Below are positions 9,079-19,596 of a stretch of DNA of 64,000 bases, piece after piece. Positions within the stretch are counted from its first letter, which is position 1; each line of letters begins with the position of its first letter. Below the pieces are notes generated by a model. The model was not told the origin of the DNA, searched no databases, and was given only the letters and a program-made list of their open reading frames with translations. This DNA comes from Microbacterium oleivorans NBRC 103075. GTDB lineage: Bacteria > Actinomycetota > Actinomycetes > Actinomycetales > Microbacteriaceae. The position numbers and the translations under genes are program-made. Location of the stretch: assembly GCF_001552475.1 (NCBI RefSeq), contig NZ_BCRG01000013.1:1-64000 (forward strand), in the 5' to 3' direction.

Positions 9079-9510
9079 TCAGTCGTCAGACGACGGGCGC
9101 CAGAGGACCACGTCGGTCGCGCGGCGGACGCGCGTGCCCTGCCGGAGCGTGACGACCGATCCGGTCGCGCCGGCGGCGAACACCCGGGCGCCGCGGCGCG
9201 CGGCGACCTCGTCGCGCAGGCGCGCCTGCAGTCCCGACACCTCGCGGCGCAGCATCCGCACCTGGTTCTCGAGCTCGATGATGCGCGAGATGGCCGGCAG
9301 ACTCACACCGTCGGCCGACATCTGCGCGACTTCCCGCAGCTGCGCGACGTGCCGGAGGGAGTACCGGCGCGACCCGCCACGGGTGCGCGCCGGTACCACG
9401 AGTCCCAGCCGGTCGTACTGACGCAGCGTCTGCGGGTGCATGCCGGCGAGCTCGGCGGCCACCGCGATCGCGAGGATCGGGGCTTCTTCGTCGACCTGCT
9501 CGTTCGCCAT
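9079..9510 (-). CDS. hspR: Heat-shock repressor HspR (MerR family)
   Basis: A 143 aa MerR-type DNA-binding protein. The winged helix occupies about residues 12-80 (AAELAGMHPQTLRQYDRLGL, then RGGSRRYS) and a coiled segment follows (EIENQ-like 95-120). It is the last gene of the dnaK operon, with ATG 10 nt after the dnaJ stop. In Streptomyces, HspR binds HAIR sites with DnaK as co-repressor; the HAIR sites before dnaK and clpB here are its expected targets. Confidence 0.92.
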   Translation of the reverse strand: MANEQVDEEAPILAIAVAAELAGMHPQTLRQYDRLGLVVPARTRGGSRRYSLRHVAQLREVAQMSADGVSLPAISRIIELENQVRMLRREVSGLQARLRDEVAARRGARVFAAGATGSVVTLRQGTRVRRATDVVLWRPSSDD

Positions 9511-9520
9511 GCCTCTCACC

Positions 9521-10504
9521 TCACTCGCGCGCCTTGGCCATCAAGTCGGCGCGGGGGTTCTCCTTGGGCTCCAACTCGTGGAACCGTTCGAGTGCTTCGC
9601 GGGCCGGTCCGTCGAGGTGGGTCGGAACCGCGACCTGCACCTCGGCGAGGAGGTCGCCGGTGCCCTTCGCGGTCTGAACCCCGCGACCCTTGACGCGCAG
9701 CACACGACCCGACGGGGTTCCCGGCGCGACGCGCAGCTTGACGCTGTCGCCGCCCAGGGTCGGCACCTCGATCGTGGCGCCCAGCGCGGCCTCGGTGAAC
9801 GTGACCGGCACATGGATGCGGAGGTTCAGCCCTTCCCGCGTGAAAACCGGATGCGGGCGGACCCCCACCGTCAGGACGATATCGCCCGACTCCCCACCAT
9901 CCGGCGAGGGACGACCTCGACCGCGCAGCTTGATCTTCTGGCCGTCCGAGACCCCCGCGGGGATCTTGACCTTGATCGGCTTGCCGTCGTCGCCCTGGAG
10001 CGTGATCGTCTCGCCACGGACCGCCGTGGTGAAGTCCAGCGTCGTACGAGCGGTGACGTCGGCTCCGCGCTGCGGGCCGCCGAAGCCGCGGAATCCACCG
10101 CTCGGCTGCCCGAAGCGACCGGAGCCGAACCGGCCCCCGCCCTGCTGCCCGAACATCGCGAAGAGGTCGTCGAAGTCGGCCTGCTGGCCGCCCGCGCCGC
10201 CGGGCTGGAACCGGCTGAACACGTCTTCGAACCCGCCGCTCGCCCCGGGCTGGAAGCGTGCACTCCCCGAGCCCATGGCGCGCAGCTGGTCGTACTCGGC
10301 GCGCTGCTCCTTGTCGCTGAGCACCGAGTACGCCTCGCTGACCTCTTTGAACTTCGCCTCGGCCGTGGGGTCTCCCGCGTTCGAGTCGGGGTGATAGGTG
10401 CGCGCCAGCTTGCGGTACGTCTTCTTCAAGTCGGCGTCGGAGACGTCCTTGGACACCCCGAGCACCTTGTAGAAGTCCTTATCGAACCAATCCTGACTGG
10501 CCAT
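9521..10504 (-). CDS. dnaJ: DnaJ/CbpA-type co-chaperone without zinc finger
   Basis: A 327 aa J-domain protein that stimulates DnaK ATPase. The J domain spans 8-75 with the essential HPD at 38-40, then a Gly/Phe-rich linker (about 80-150), then the C-terminal substrate-binding beta domains. The four CxxCxGxG repeats of classical DnaJ are missing, so it is a CbpA-like (class II) protein. It sits between grpE and hspR. A classical zinc-finger DnaJ, if present, must be elsewhere in the genome. Confidence 0.92.
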   Translation of the reverse strand: MASQDWFDKDFYKVLGVSKDVSDADLKKTYRKLARTYHPDSNAGDPTAEAKFKEVSEAYSVLSDKEQRAEYDQLRAMGSGSARFQPGASGGFEDVFSRFQPGGAGGQQADFDDLFAMFGQQGGGRFGSGRFGQPSGGFRGFGGPQRGADVTARTTLDFTTAVRGETITLQGDDGKPIKVKIPAGVSDGQKIKLRGRGRPSPDGGESGDIVLTVGVRPHPVFTREGLNLRIHVPVTFTEAALGATIEVPTLGGDSVKLRVAPGTPSGRVLRVKGRGVQTAKGTGDLLAEVQVAVPTHLDGPAREALERFHELEPKENPRADLMAKARE

Positions 10505-10516
10505 CGATGCGCTTCC

Positions 10517-11107
10517 TCACTCAGCCGGAACGGCGACCACGACCTTCGCCGGACGCAGCTCGAGATCCCCGAGGCGGTAACCGACCTCGACGACCTCGAG
10601 GATCGTCGGCTCGGTCGTGCCGGGGGTGGGCGCCTGGAAGATCGCCTCGTGCTGCTGCGGGTCGAACGCGTCGCCCGCAGCGCCGTAGCGCTCTACTCCC
10701 AGCCGTGCCACGACAGCACGCGTCTTCTCGGCGATCGCCGCCAGCACGGTGCCCTCTTCGAGGTCGCCGTGCTTCTCAGCGCGATCGAGATCGTCGAGCA
10801 CGGGCAGCATCCCCTTGGCGACCGCACCCTTGGCACGCGCGATCTCCACCTCGCGCTGGTCCTCGGTCCGGCGACGGTAGTTGGCGTACTCCGCCTGCAC
10901 CCGCTTCAGGTCGAGGAGCAGATCGTGCTCCTCCTCCGGGGCGTCCGCGACGGCGGCCTCGTCGGACTGAGCCGCGCCGAGGATGTCGTCGACCGTGAGC
11001 GCGTCCGGCTCCGTGTCGGCATCCCCGGCGTGCTCGGCCGACTCGTCGGCCGGCGTTGCGGCGACGTCGTCGCCGTCCTCCGGCTTGTCGAAGTCCTTGT
11101 CCGCCAT
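10517..11107 (-). CDS. grpE: Nucleotide exchange factor GrpE
   Basis: A 196 aa GrpE with a long acidic N-terminus (about 1-60), a coiled-coil helix (LKRVQAEYANYRRRTEDQRE) and the C-terminal beta domain with HEAIFQ and GYRLGDLELRPAKVVV. It exchanges ADP for ATP on DnaK. ATG follows the dnaK stop by 2 bp, so the two are co-translated. Confidence 0.95.
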   Translation of the reverse strand: MADKDFDKPEDGDDVAATPADESAEHAGDADTEPDALTVDDILGAAQSDEAAVADAPEEEHDLLLDLKRVQAEYANYRRRTEDQREVEIARAKGAVAKGMLPVLDDLDRAEKHGDLEEGTVLAAIAEKTRAVVARLGVERYGAAGDAFDPQQHEAIFQAPTPGTTEPTILEVVEVGYRLGDLELRPAKVVVAVPAE

Positions 11108-11109
11108 GG

Positions 11110-12972
<1,863 letters not shown>

Positions 12973-13033
12973 GTGATGCTCCTTCGTGTGACGTTCGCGT
13001 AGATCTGAAGTCTTTCCGCGGCGTCGGGTGGAA

Positions 13034-13054
13034 CCTGAGCCGCGATGACTCAAC
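13034..13054 (-). promoter_or_regulatory. HAIR operator 1 (dnaK, overlapping the -10 box)
   Basis: The half-sites CCTGAGC and ACTCAAC on the plus strand have a 7 bp spacer, matching 5 and 6 of 7 HAIR positions. The upstream end overlaps the proposed dnaK -10 box, so binding would block RNA polymerase directly. Confidence 0.75.
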
Positions 13055-13081
13055 GTTACTCCGACCGACGTCGAGCGTCAA
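13053..13081 (-). promoter_or_regulatory. dnaK operon promoter
   Basis: On the minus strand, TTGACG (13081-13076) and TAACGT (13058-13053) are separated by exactly 17 bp, a good housekeeping-sigma promoter. It is flanked on both sides by HAIR sites. Confidence 0.8.
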
Positions 13082-13086
13082 ACCAA

Positions 13087-13107
13087 CTTGAGCCGACTCA
13101 TATCAAG
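13087..13107 (-). promoter_or_regulatory. HAIR operator 2 (dnaK, upstream of the -35 box)
   Basis: CTTGAGC and TATCAAG are separated by 7 bp, 6 and 5 of 7 matches to the HAIR halves. The site lies 5 bp upstream of the -35 box. Confidence 0.8.
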
Positions 13108-13140
13108 TTTGCAGGCTGGCGCCGAGGTTAGCGTGAACGG

Positions 13141-13692
13141 ATGCCGATCCGCTTCACCCCACTCGACCCCACCGGCGCCGACCGCGACGCACTGATCACC
13201 TTCATGACGTCGCAGACGTTCCCGTTCCACGTCCGCACGAATCCGACGGCAACGCAGATCGCGGACGCGATCGACGACGGCGCCTACGCGGATGAGGACC
13301 ACGCCTCGTTCTGGATCGACAGCGACGAGGACGGCCGCCTCGGTTTCTTCCGCCTGGAGGACCTCAGCGACGATGCGCCGCTGTTCGATCTGCGCCTGGA
13401 CACGGCCCACCGCGGCCGGGGGCTCGCCGCCGAGGTGCTCCGCGCCGCGACCGACTACGTCTTCACGACCCTGCCGGACGTCAACCGGTTCGAGGGGCAG
13501 ACCCGGGAGGACAACGTCGCGATGCGACGCGTGTTCGTCCGTTGCGGGTGGGTTCAGGAGGCCTACTACCGCGAGGGCTGGCCGACCGACGACGGGCGAC
13601 TGCGGGCATCCGTCGCGTACAGCATCCTCCGCCGCGACTGGCGTGACGGCACCGTGACGCCCGTCGTATGGGACCTTCCGACGCAGGGGTGA
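13141..13692 (+). CDS. GNAT N-acetyltransferase
   Basis: A 183 aa GNAT protein with DLRLDTAHRGRGLAAEVLRAA as CoA-binding loop and NVAMRRVFVRCGWVQEAYYREGW in the C-terminal part, similar to RimJ/RimL-like enzymes. TAGCGT is 6 nt before ATG, a leaderless arrangement. It is divergent from dnaK with only 33 bp between the start codon and the nearer HAIR site; whether HspR affects it is unknown. Substrate unknown. Confidence 0.82.
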   Translation: MPIRFTPLDPTGADRDALITFMTSQTFPFHVRTNPTATQIADAIDDGAYADEDHASFWIDSDEDGRLGFFRLEDLSDDAPLFDLRLDTAHRGRGLAAEVLRAATDYVFTTLPDVNRFEGQTREDNVAMRRVFVRCGWVQEAYYREGWPTDDGRLRASVAYSILRRDWRDGTVTPVVWDLPTQG

Positions 13693-13737
13693 CGTCGCGA
13701 CACCGAGTTGTCCCGCGGCGGGGGTAGTGTGCGGCTC

Positions 13738-15144
13738 ATGACGCGTTCCAGCGGCGGGACGCCCGAGATCCCCGCCACCGCCGACAGCGGCGCCCTCCCC
13801 GTGATGTTCCAGGACCTCGAAGAGCGCCCCGTCGCGCGCAGGAACGTCGTGTCCTGGGCGATGTGGGACTGGGCGACCCAGCCGTTCAACTCGGTCATCC
13901 TGACCTTCGTCTTCGTGTCGCTGTACCTCGTGTCCGACACGTTCCTGCCGGCCGACATCGCCGCCCTCGCCGATGACGACCCGGTGAAGCAGTCCGCTCT
14001 GGCAGACCTGTCGAGCGGCTACGGACTGGTCTCGACCATCGCCGGACTCGCGATCCTGCTGCTCGCGCCGATCCTCGGGCAGGTCGCCGATCGAAAGGGG
14101 CGCAAGAAGCGCTGGCTGCTCATTGCGACCGCGCTCCTGGCGCTCCTGCAGTTCGGCCTGTTCTTCGTCTTCGCCGAGCCGTCGTACTTCTGGCTCGGCG
14201 CGATCATCGTCTCGTTGGGCGCCGTCGCATCCGAGATCGCGGGCGTCAACTACAACGCGCTGCTGGTGAGCGTCTCGACCCCGCGCACGGTCGGCAAGGT
14301 CTCGGGGCTCGGCTGGGGGCTCGGCTACATCGGCGGCATCCTGGCCCTCGTGGCCGTCGTCATCCTCAACGCGGTCGAATGGTTCGGGCTCGACACCTCG
14401 GATGGCCTCGCCTACCGGCTGATCGCGGTCGGGTGCGCGGTCTGGACCATCGTCTTCGCGATTCCGCTGTTCCGGAACGTCCCCGAGCCGCCCGCACCCG
14501 CCGGCGAGCCCCCGCTGGGGTTCACGGCCTGGTTCCGCGCCTTCTTCCGATCGATCCGCGAGCTGTTCCGCTCGCACCGGCCGACGGCGTGGTTCCTGCT
14601 CGCGAGCGCCGTCTACCGCGACGGGCTCGGCGGAGTCTTCGCGTTCGGTGGCGTGCTCGCTGCGGTCGCGTTCGGGTTCTCACCCAACGAGGTCATCCTC
14701 TTCGGCATCGCCGCGAACCTCGTCGCCGGAATCTCGACGGTCATCGCCGGCCGCCTCGACGACCGCTTCGGCGCCCGGGCGATCATCCTGACCTCGCTCG
14801 TCGGCCTCGTCGTTGCCGCGCTCGGGGTGTTCCTGCTGCACGACGCCGGGAAGCTGCCGTTCTGGATCCTCGGGCTCGCCCTCTGCGCCTTCGTGGGCCC
14901 GGCGCAGGCGTCGACGCGGTCGCTGCTCGCGCGCATCACGCCGGAGCACATGCAGGGCGAGGTCTTCGGGCTCTACGCGACGACGGGCCGCGTGGTCAGC
15001 TTCCTCGCTCCGGCGATGTGGACGCTGTTCATCACGGCCTTCGGCGCCACCTACTGGGGCATCCTCGGCATCGCGATCGTGCTCGTGATCGGCCTCGTGC
15101 TCATGCTCTTCGTGAAACTGCCGCGGCCCGCGCATCTGCGCTGA
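13738..15144 (+). CDS. MFS transporter, UMF1/Atg22-like
   Basis: A 468 aa major facilitator with about 12 membrane spans. The N-terminal WAMWDWATQPFNSVILTFVF is the signature of the UMF1 (Atg22-like) group, and GQVADRKGRKKRW is the MFS loop 2-3 motif. I use ATG 13738 because TAGTGT stands 7 nt before it. Substrate unknown; UMF1 members have been linked to amino-acid or drug efflux. Confidence 0.88.
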   Translation: MTRSSGGTPEIPATADSGALPVMFQDLEERPVARRNVVSWAMWDWATQPFNSVILTFVFVSLYLVSDTFLPADIAALADDDPVKQSALADLSSGYGLVSTIAGLAILLLAPILGQVADRKGRKKRWLLIATALLALLQFGLFFVFAEPSYFWLGAIIVSLGAVASEIAGVNYNALLVSVSTPRTVGKVSGLGWGLGYIGGILALVAVVILNAVEWFGLDTSDGLAYRLIAVGCAVWTIVFAIPLFRNVPEPPAPAGEPPLGFTAWFRAFFRSIRELFRSHRPTAWFLLASAVYRDGLGGVFAFGGVLAAVAFGFSPNEVILFGIAANLVAGISTVIAGRLDDRFGARAIILTSLVGLVVAALGVFLLHDAGKLPFWILGLALCAFVGPAQASTRSLLARITPEHMQGEVFGLYATTGRVVSFLAPAMWTLFITAFGATYWGILGIAIVLVIGLVLMLFVKLPRPAHLR

Positions 15145-15189
15145 CCGCGGCAGTTCACCGAGGGGACCGATCCGAGCGGATGCCGGGGC

Positions 15190-15825
15190 TCAGCGCTCGG
15201 CGCGGGCCAGGTTCGCGCGCAGCTCGTCGGCGGTCTGCCGGATCACGTACGCGGGCTGGTCGCGCTCGACGCGCCAGCTCTCATCGAGAGGTCCGACGTT
15301 GACGGTGTCGAAGCCGAAGTCGTCGTAGAGCTTCGTGATGAAGACGATGGCGTCATCCGAGTCGCTCGAGGTCGCCAGCGCACGGCGATCCGCCGCACCG
15401 GCGGGGGCACCGTCGGTGGTGATGTCGGCGGCCGGGATGTGGTTGAAGCCCTTGACGACGGTCGACTCCGGCAGGCGGTCCTGCAGCATCCGCGAGGTCG
15501 TGGTCTTCTTCTCGTCGAGCTCGGCGATGTGGCCGTCGCGCTCCCAGTAGTAGTTGTTGGTGTCGACGACGATCTTGCCGGCGAGCTCGACGACCGGCAG
15601 GTCGTCGATGTTCTTGAGCGGGATGGTGACGACGACCCACTCGCCGAAGGCGGCGGCATCCGCTGCCGTCATGGCGTGGGCGTTCTCACCGAGTTCGGCG
15701 ACGAGATCTGCGAGCGTCTCGGGTCCGCGCGAGTTGCTGATCGCGACCTGGTGTCCCTGCGCGACGAGTCCGCGTGCAACTGCCGAACCGATGTGACCTG
15801 CTCCGATGATTCCTACGTGTGTCAT
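15190..15825 (-). CDS. NADPH-dependent F420 reductase-type / NAD(P)-binding protein
   Basis: A 211 aa Rossmann protein starting MTHVGIIGAGHIGSAVARG with dinucleotide motif GAGHIG and SNSRGP after strand 2, as in NADPH:F420 reductases and related coenzyme-F420-like dehydrogenases. KGFNHIPAADI is the conserved middle motif. Its substrate is uncertain: many homologues with this fold reduce other compounds. It is convergent with the UMF1 gene. Confidence 0.75.
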   Translation of the reverse strand: MTHVGIIGAGHIGSAVARGLVAQGHQVAISNSRGPETLADLVAELGENAHAMTAADAAAFGEWVVVTIPLKNIDDLPVVELAGKIVVDTNNYYWERDGHIAELDEKKTTTSRMLQDRLPESTVVKGFNHIPAADITTDGAPAGAADRRALATSSDSDDAIVFITKLYDDFGFDTVNVGPLDESWRVERDQPAYVIRQTADELRANLARAER

Positions 15826-15882
15826 ACCTCGGGAAACGCATCGGCCCCGCGTCCATTCCCGGCGGAAGCTGCGCAAAGCCGA

Positions 15883-18237
15883 TCACTCGCCGATGAGCGC
15901 ACTCCACGCGTCGCCGAGAGTCGCGTCGATCTCCCGGTCACCGGCCCGGAAGGCGTGAGCGCGGTGCGCCGAGGCGACGCGCGCCCGCGCGCGGGCCGAG
16001 GTCACCGTGCCGGCATCGTCCCACGCGAGGTCGAGTTCGATACCGGGACGGGCGACGAGACCGCGCACCGATCCGGCTCCGAGGACGCCGGGCCAGGCCG
16101 GCAGGAGCACGATCGAGTCGCCGTGCGAGTGCACGAGGCACTCCGCGATGCCCGCGGTGTAGCCGAGGTTGCCGTCGATCTGGAACGGCGGGTGCGCGGC
16201 GAGCATGTTGTCGTAGAGTCCGCCGGACTGGTCGCCGCGGTCGACCGACATGTCGCGGAAGACGAGCGAGAGGAGATCCGCGACGCGCTCGGATTCGCCG
16301 AGGCGCGCGCGGAGGGCGATCTTCCAGGCGAGCGACCACCCGGTCGATTCGTCCTCACGGAGGTCGAGGAAGCGGGATGCCGCCGCCGCGAGCTCCGGGG
16401 TGAGGGGACCGGTCCCTGGGTATGCGAACACGAGCGGCGACAGGTGTCGGTGGTGCGGGTCCACGGCCGTGCGGTCGCCGGGCCACTCCGCGATCGAGCC
16501 GTCGTCATCGAGCGGGATCTCCGGAAGCTGCGCGCGCGCCTCCGCCGCCTCCGCCACCAGCGGGTCGTCGTCGTGACCGAGCAGGTCGGCGAGGCGGAGG
16601 AACTCGTCGAGGTGGGCGCGCAGCAGCACGAGGTCGAGCGTCGCCGACTCCGAGACGGCCGCCGACCCGCCGCCGGCAGTGCGGAACACGTTCTCGGGAG
16701 AGGTCGAGAGAGCGGTGCCCCATTCGCCCGATTCGGTGCGCATCGCCCAGGCGAGCGCGAACGCCGTCGCACCGCGGAGCAGTCGGAGCGCGCGGCGGCG
16801 CTCCGCCCCATCGGCGACACCGAATGCGTCGCGTTCGGCGAGGTGGCGACACAACCAGAGTCCTGCCATCGGCCAGAACGCCCAGGCTGCATCGTGCGCA
16901 CCGTCGCCCACGGGCTGGGTGTAGCCCCAGGCATCCGTGTTGTGGTGCGCGACCCACCCGGGGGCGTCGTACAGCCGGCGCGCCGTCTCGGCGCCGCTGT
17001 CGGCGAGGGCCTCGATGAGGCTGAGCAGCGGCTCCTCGGTCTCGCTGAGGTTGGTCGTGTGGGCGGCCCAGTAGTTCATCTCGACGTTGATGTTCGTCGT
17101 GTAGTTCGAGCTCCAGTCGGGCCGGAGGTACTGGTTCCAGATGCCCTGCAGCGTCGCGGGCAGGCCGCCTGGACGCGACGAGCATATGAGCAGGTACCGG
17201 CCGTAGTGGAACAGCAGCGCCGCCATGCCGGGATCGCGACGCACGTCGACGCCGCCGTCCGCCGCGAGATCACGAAGACGCTCCGCAGTATCGCGGTCAA
17301 GGTCGGCGTCGGTCGCTCCGGCGAGCGCCAGCTCAGCACGGTCGTACAGGGCGGCGTGGTCGCGCACCTGCGCAGTGCGGACATCTTCGAGACCCGCGGC
17401 GATCGCAGCGTCGACGAGTCCGGCTGCGCGGCGAGAGGCAGCACGTTCGGTGCCGGCCGGCATCCGTCCCATGGCGGTGAAGGTCGTCGCGCTGGCGAGC
17501 ACCACGGTGACCCGGGTCGCGCGGAGCACACGTCCGCCGCGCACGGGAGTGCCGTCGGTGAGGATGCGGGCGTGAAGCGCACCGCGAACCGAGGCGGCGC
17601 CCTCCTCGTAGACGACGGGCTCGTCGACCTCGTCGTGCGGTGGCGTCACGTCGGACGGCGCCTGGATGAGGAGAGTCGTGGCGGTGTCGTTCTCGACCCG
17701 GCCGAGTTCGCGCAGCTGAGTCTCGAGCTCGACGCGGACGTCGATCGGCTCGTCGCTCTCGAGCTCGTGCACCAGCACGCCGTGCGGAGCGCTGATCCAG
17801 GTGCGGTGACGGAGGCCTCCCCCCGCCCACAGGCCCTCGGCCGAGTGGGTCGCCGTACGGAGGTCGAGCTCGCGACGGTAGTCGGCGACGTCGGCGGCGT
17901 TCGCCCCGTCGATCCTCACGCGGAGGTCGGCGAGGGGGAGGAAGGACTGCGCGTGGCGGTGCTGCAGTCGACGGACGTGCTGGTCGGCATCCTCTTCGCG
18001 TCCGTCCGCAACGGCGTCACGGGCGGCGGCGAGTGCATCGCGGGCCTCCTCGGCGGTGACGACGGGCGCCACGAGTTCGCTGGCGGGGCTTCCCGACCAC
18101 ATCGTCTCGTCGTTGAGACGCAGGAGCGCATCGGTCACGCCGCCGAAGCACATGGCGCCGAGGGCGCCGTTGCCGAGTGGGAGGGCCTCGTTCCAGGTCT
18201 CCGCGGGGCGGCGGTACCACAGGACGTGCTCAGTCAT
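15883..18237 (-). CDS. GH95 alpha-L-fucosidase
   Basis: A 784 aa glycoside hydrolase of family 95, which cleaves terminal alpha-1,2-L-fucose (some members act on L-galactose). It starts MTEHVLWYRRPAETWNEALPLGNG, the usual family N-terminus. TNINVEMNYW (381-390) carries the two catalytic-site Asn (382, 384), SPEN has the acid Glu 515, and QIDGNLG lies in the C-terminal barrel. No signal peptide is seen, so it would act in the cytoplasm on imported oligosaccharides. A GGAGAA ribosome site supports the start. Divergent from the ROK operon, with a palindrome between them. Confidence 0.9.
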   Translation of the reverse strand: MTEHVLWYRRPAETWNEALPLGNGALGAMCFGGVTDALLRLNDETMWSGSPASELVAPVVTAEEARDALAAARDAVADGREEDADQHVRRLQHRHAQSFLPLADLRVRIDGANAADVADYRRELDLRTATHSAEGLWAGGGLRHRTWISAPHGVLVHELESDEPIDVRVELETQLRELGRVENDTATTLLIQAPSDVTPPHDEVDEPVVYEEGAASVRGALHARILTDGTPVRGGRVLRATRVTVVLASATTFTAMGRMPAGTERAASRRAAGLVDAAIAAGLEDVRTAQVRDHAALYDRAELALAGATDADLDRDTAERLRDLAADGGVDVRRDPGMAALLFHYGRYLLICSSRPGGLPATLQGIWNQYLRPDWSSNYTTNINVEMNYWAAHTTNLSETEEPLLSLIEALADSGAETARRLYDAPGWVAHHNTDAWGYTQPVGDGAHDAAWAFWPMAGLWLCRHLAERDAFGVADGAERRRALRLLRGATAFALAWAMRTESGEWGTALSTSPENVFRTAGGGSAAVSESATLDLVLLRAHLDEFLRLADLLGHDDDPLVAEAAEARAQLPEIPLDDDGSIAEWPGDRTAVDPHHRHLSPLVFAYPGTGPLTPELAAAASRFLDLREDESTGWSLAWKIALRARLGESERVADLLSLVFRDMSVDRGDQSGGLYDNMLAAHPPFQIDGNLGYTAGIAECLVHSHGDSIVLLPAWPGVLGAGSVRGLVARPGIELDLAWDDAGTVTSARARARVASAHRAHAFRAGDREIDATLGDAWSALIGE

Positions 18238-18394
18238 CGTTCTCCTTCGGGCGCGAAGCCCTCTGCATCTGGGGGGCCGCGCCAGAACTCCTCGGTCGGA
18301 TGCCGGTGGGGGGAGTAAAGGGCAGCGACTCGACGATAGACGGCTTCGGTGGTGCTCCCCTATTCGTCGCTCTTGCGCGGGGGGCACCCGTCTG

Positions 18395-18420
18395 CTTTTA
18401 TCTCAGAGTAAGACGAAAAG
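18395..18420. promoter_or_regulatory. Candidate operator between GH95 and ROK genes
   Basis: An AT-rich imperfect palindrome in a GC-rich gap: CTTTT-a-TCT, 7 bp spacer, AGA-cg-AAAAG. It lies 16 bp before the ROK start and about 160 bp from the GH95 start. ROK repressors commonly bind AT-rich sites of this kind, so autoregulation and control of both arms is plausible. Confidence 0.5.
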
Positions 18421-18435
18421 GTCTCGAGGGGAATG

Positions 18436-19596
18436 ATGAGCGGCGAGCGCGCAGCGAGCAGGGGCACGGCGACCAACGCCGACGTCACCCGCATCAACCG
18501 CACCGCGATCCTCGACGCCCTCCAGAACGGCGGTGCACTCACGCGGGCCGAGTTGATCGAGGCGACCGGCCTGGCATCGGCGACGGTGCACCGGCTCTGC
18601 GCACGCATGGTCGCCGACGGGCTCCTCGCGGTCGAGCGCGATGCGAGCGGCATCGGACGCCCGACCCACCGCTATCGCCCCCTCGGTGAGGCCCGGACGG
18701 TCGTCGCGATCGACGTCACCACCGCCGTCGCCCGCGGCGCCCTGATCGACTTGAACGGCGACATCCGCCACGAAGACCGCGCGTCGCTCCGCGATGCCGC
18801 CGGGCTACTGTCGGCATCCTCTCGGCTCGAGGGGATCGGGGTGCTCGCCGACCGACTCATCCGCACCGCCGCCGAACTCGGCACGCCGGCACAGGGCGTC
18901 GGCCTGTCGGTGCCCGGGGTTGTCGACGCCGACGGTGCCGTGAGCGACTCGGTCGAACTGGAGTGGAACGGCGTCGCTGTCCGCGATCTGATCCAGGCGC
19001 GCACGGGGCTCGGGGTCGTCGTCGAGAATGACGCCAACGCCGTCACGATCGGCGAATGGACCCGGGGCGCGGGGCAGGGCACCGGCGACCTGGCTGCCCT
19101 CGTGTTCGGCGTCGGGGTGGGCGCCGGCATCGTCTCGGGCGACCGCCTCCTGCGCGGCGCGGGCGCCGCGGCAGGCGAGATCGGCTACCTCATCACCGAC
19201 CCGACCGCCTTCGAGAAGCCGCGCCGGACCGGCGGCGATCTCGAGACCCGCGTGCTCTCGCTCGGGGCCGCCGACGTCGATGACGCCTCGAGCATGGCGG
19301 TCCTCGACACAGCGGACGCCGGTGCCGAGGCATCCGAGCGTGCCGAGCGCCTCCTCGACCACATCGCGATGTCGGTCGCGGCGCTCGCGGTGATCCTCGA
19401 CTGCCGGGTCGTGATCCTCGCCGGACGCCTGCCGCGGCGCACCGACCTGCTCGTCGACGGCATCAACGAGCGCCTGACGGGCCGCATCCCGCGTCCGCCC
19501 GCACTGGTCGTCGGCGCCCTTGGCGAGGACGCCGCCCTCGTCGGCATCGGCCAGCTCACGATCGACCATGTGAAGGGGGCGGTCTACCTTGCCTGA
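18436..19596 (+). CDS. ROK-family transcriptional repressor
   Basis: A 386 aa protein with an N-terminal winged helix (TRAELIEATGLASATVHRLCARM, about 35-60) and a ROK sugar-binding domain (VVENDANAVTIGEW, then AGAAAGEIGYL). The ROK zinc motif (CxCGxxGC) is absent. Of two adjacent ATGs I take the second, 4 nt after GAGGGGA; the first has only 1 nt. The effector is probably a sugar or sugar phosphate from the linked glycan genes. Its end overlaps the kinase gene by 8 bp. Confidence 0.85.
   Translation: MSGERAASRGTATNADVTRINRTAILDALQNGGALTRAELIEATGLASATVHRLCARMVADGLLAVERDASGIGRPTHRYRPLGEARTVVAIDVTTAVARGALIDLNGDIRHEDRASLRDAAGLLSASSRLEGIGVLADRLIRTAAELGTPAQGVGLSVPGVVDADGAVSDSVELEWNGVAVRDLIQARTGLGVVVENDANAVTIGEWTRGAGQGTGDLAALVFGVGVGAGIVSGDRLLRGAGAAAGEIGYLITDPTAFEKPRRTGGDLETRVLSLGAADVDDASSMAVLDTADAGAEASERAERLLDHIAMSVAALAVILDCRVVILAGRLPRRTDLLVDGINERLTGRIPRPPALVVGALGEDAALVGIGQLTIDHVKGAVYLA

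Noticed and set aside
15439..18318. A long open frame on the plus strand antisense to the GH95 gene (and similar ones antisense to clpB and GH2)
   Set aside because: High-GC genes commonly leave the opposite frame open; the translations are low-complexity Arg/Gly/Asp/Val strings with no domain, while the sense strand encodes a clear enzyme.
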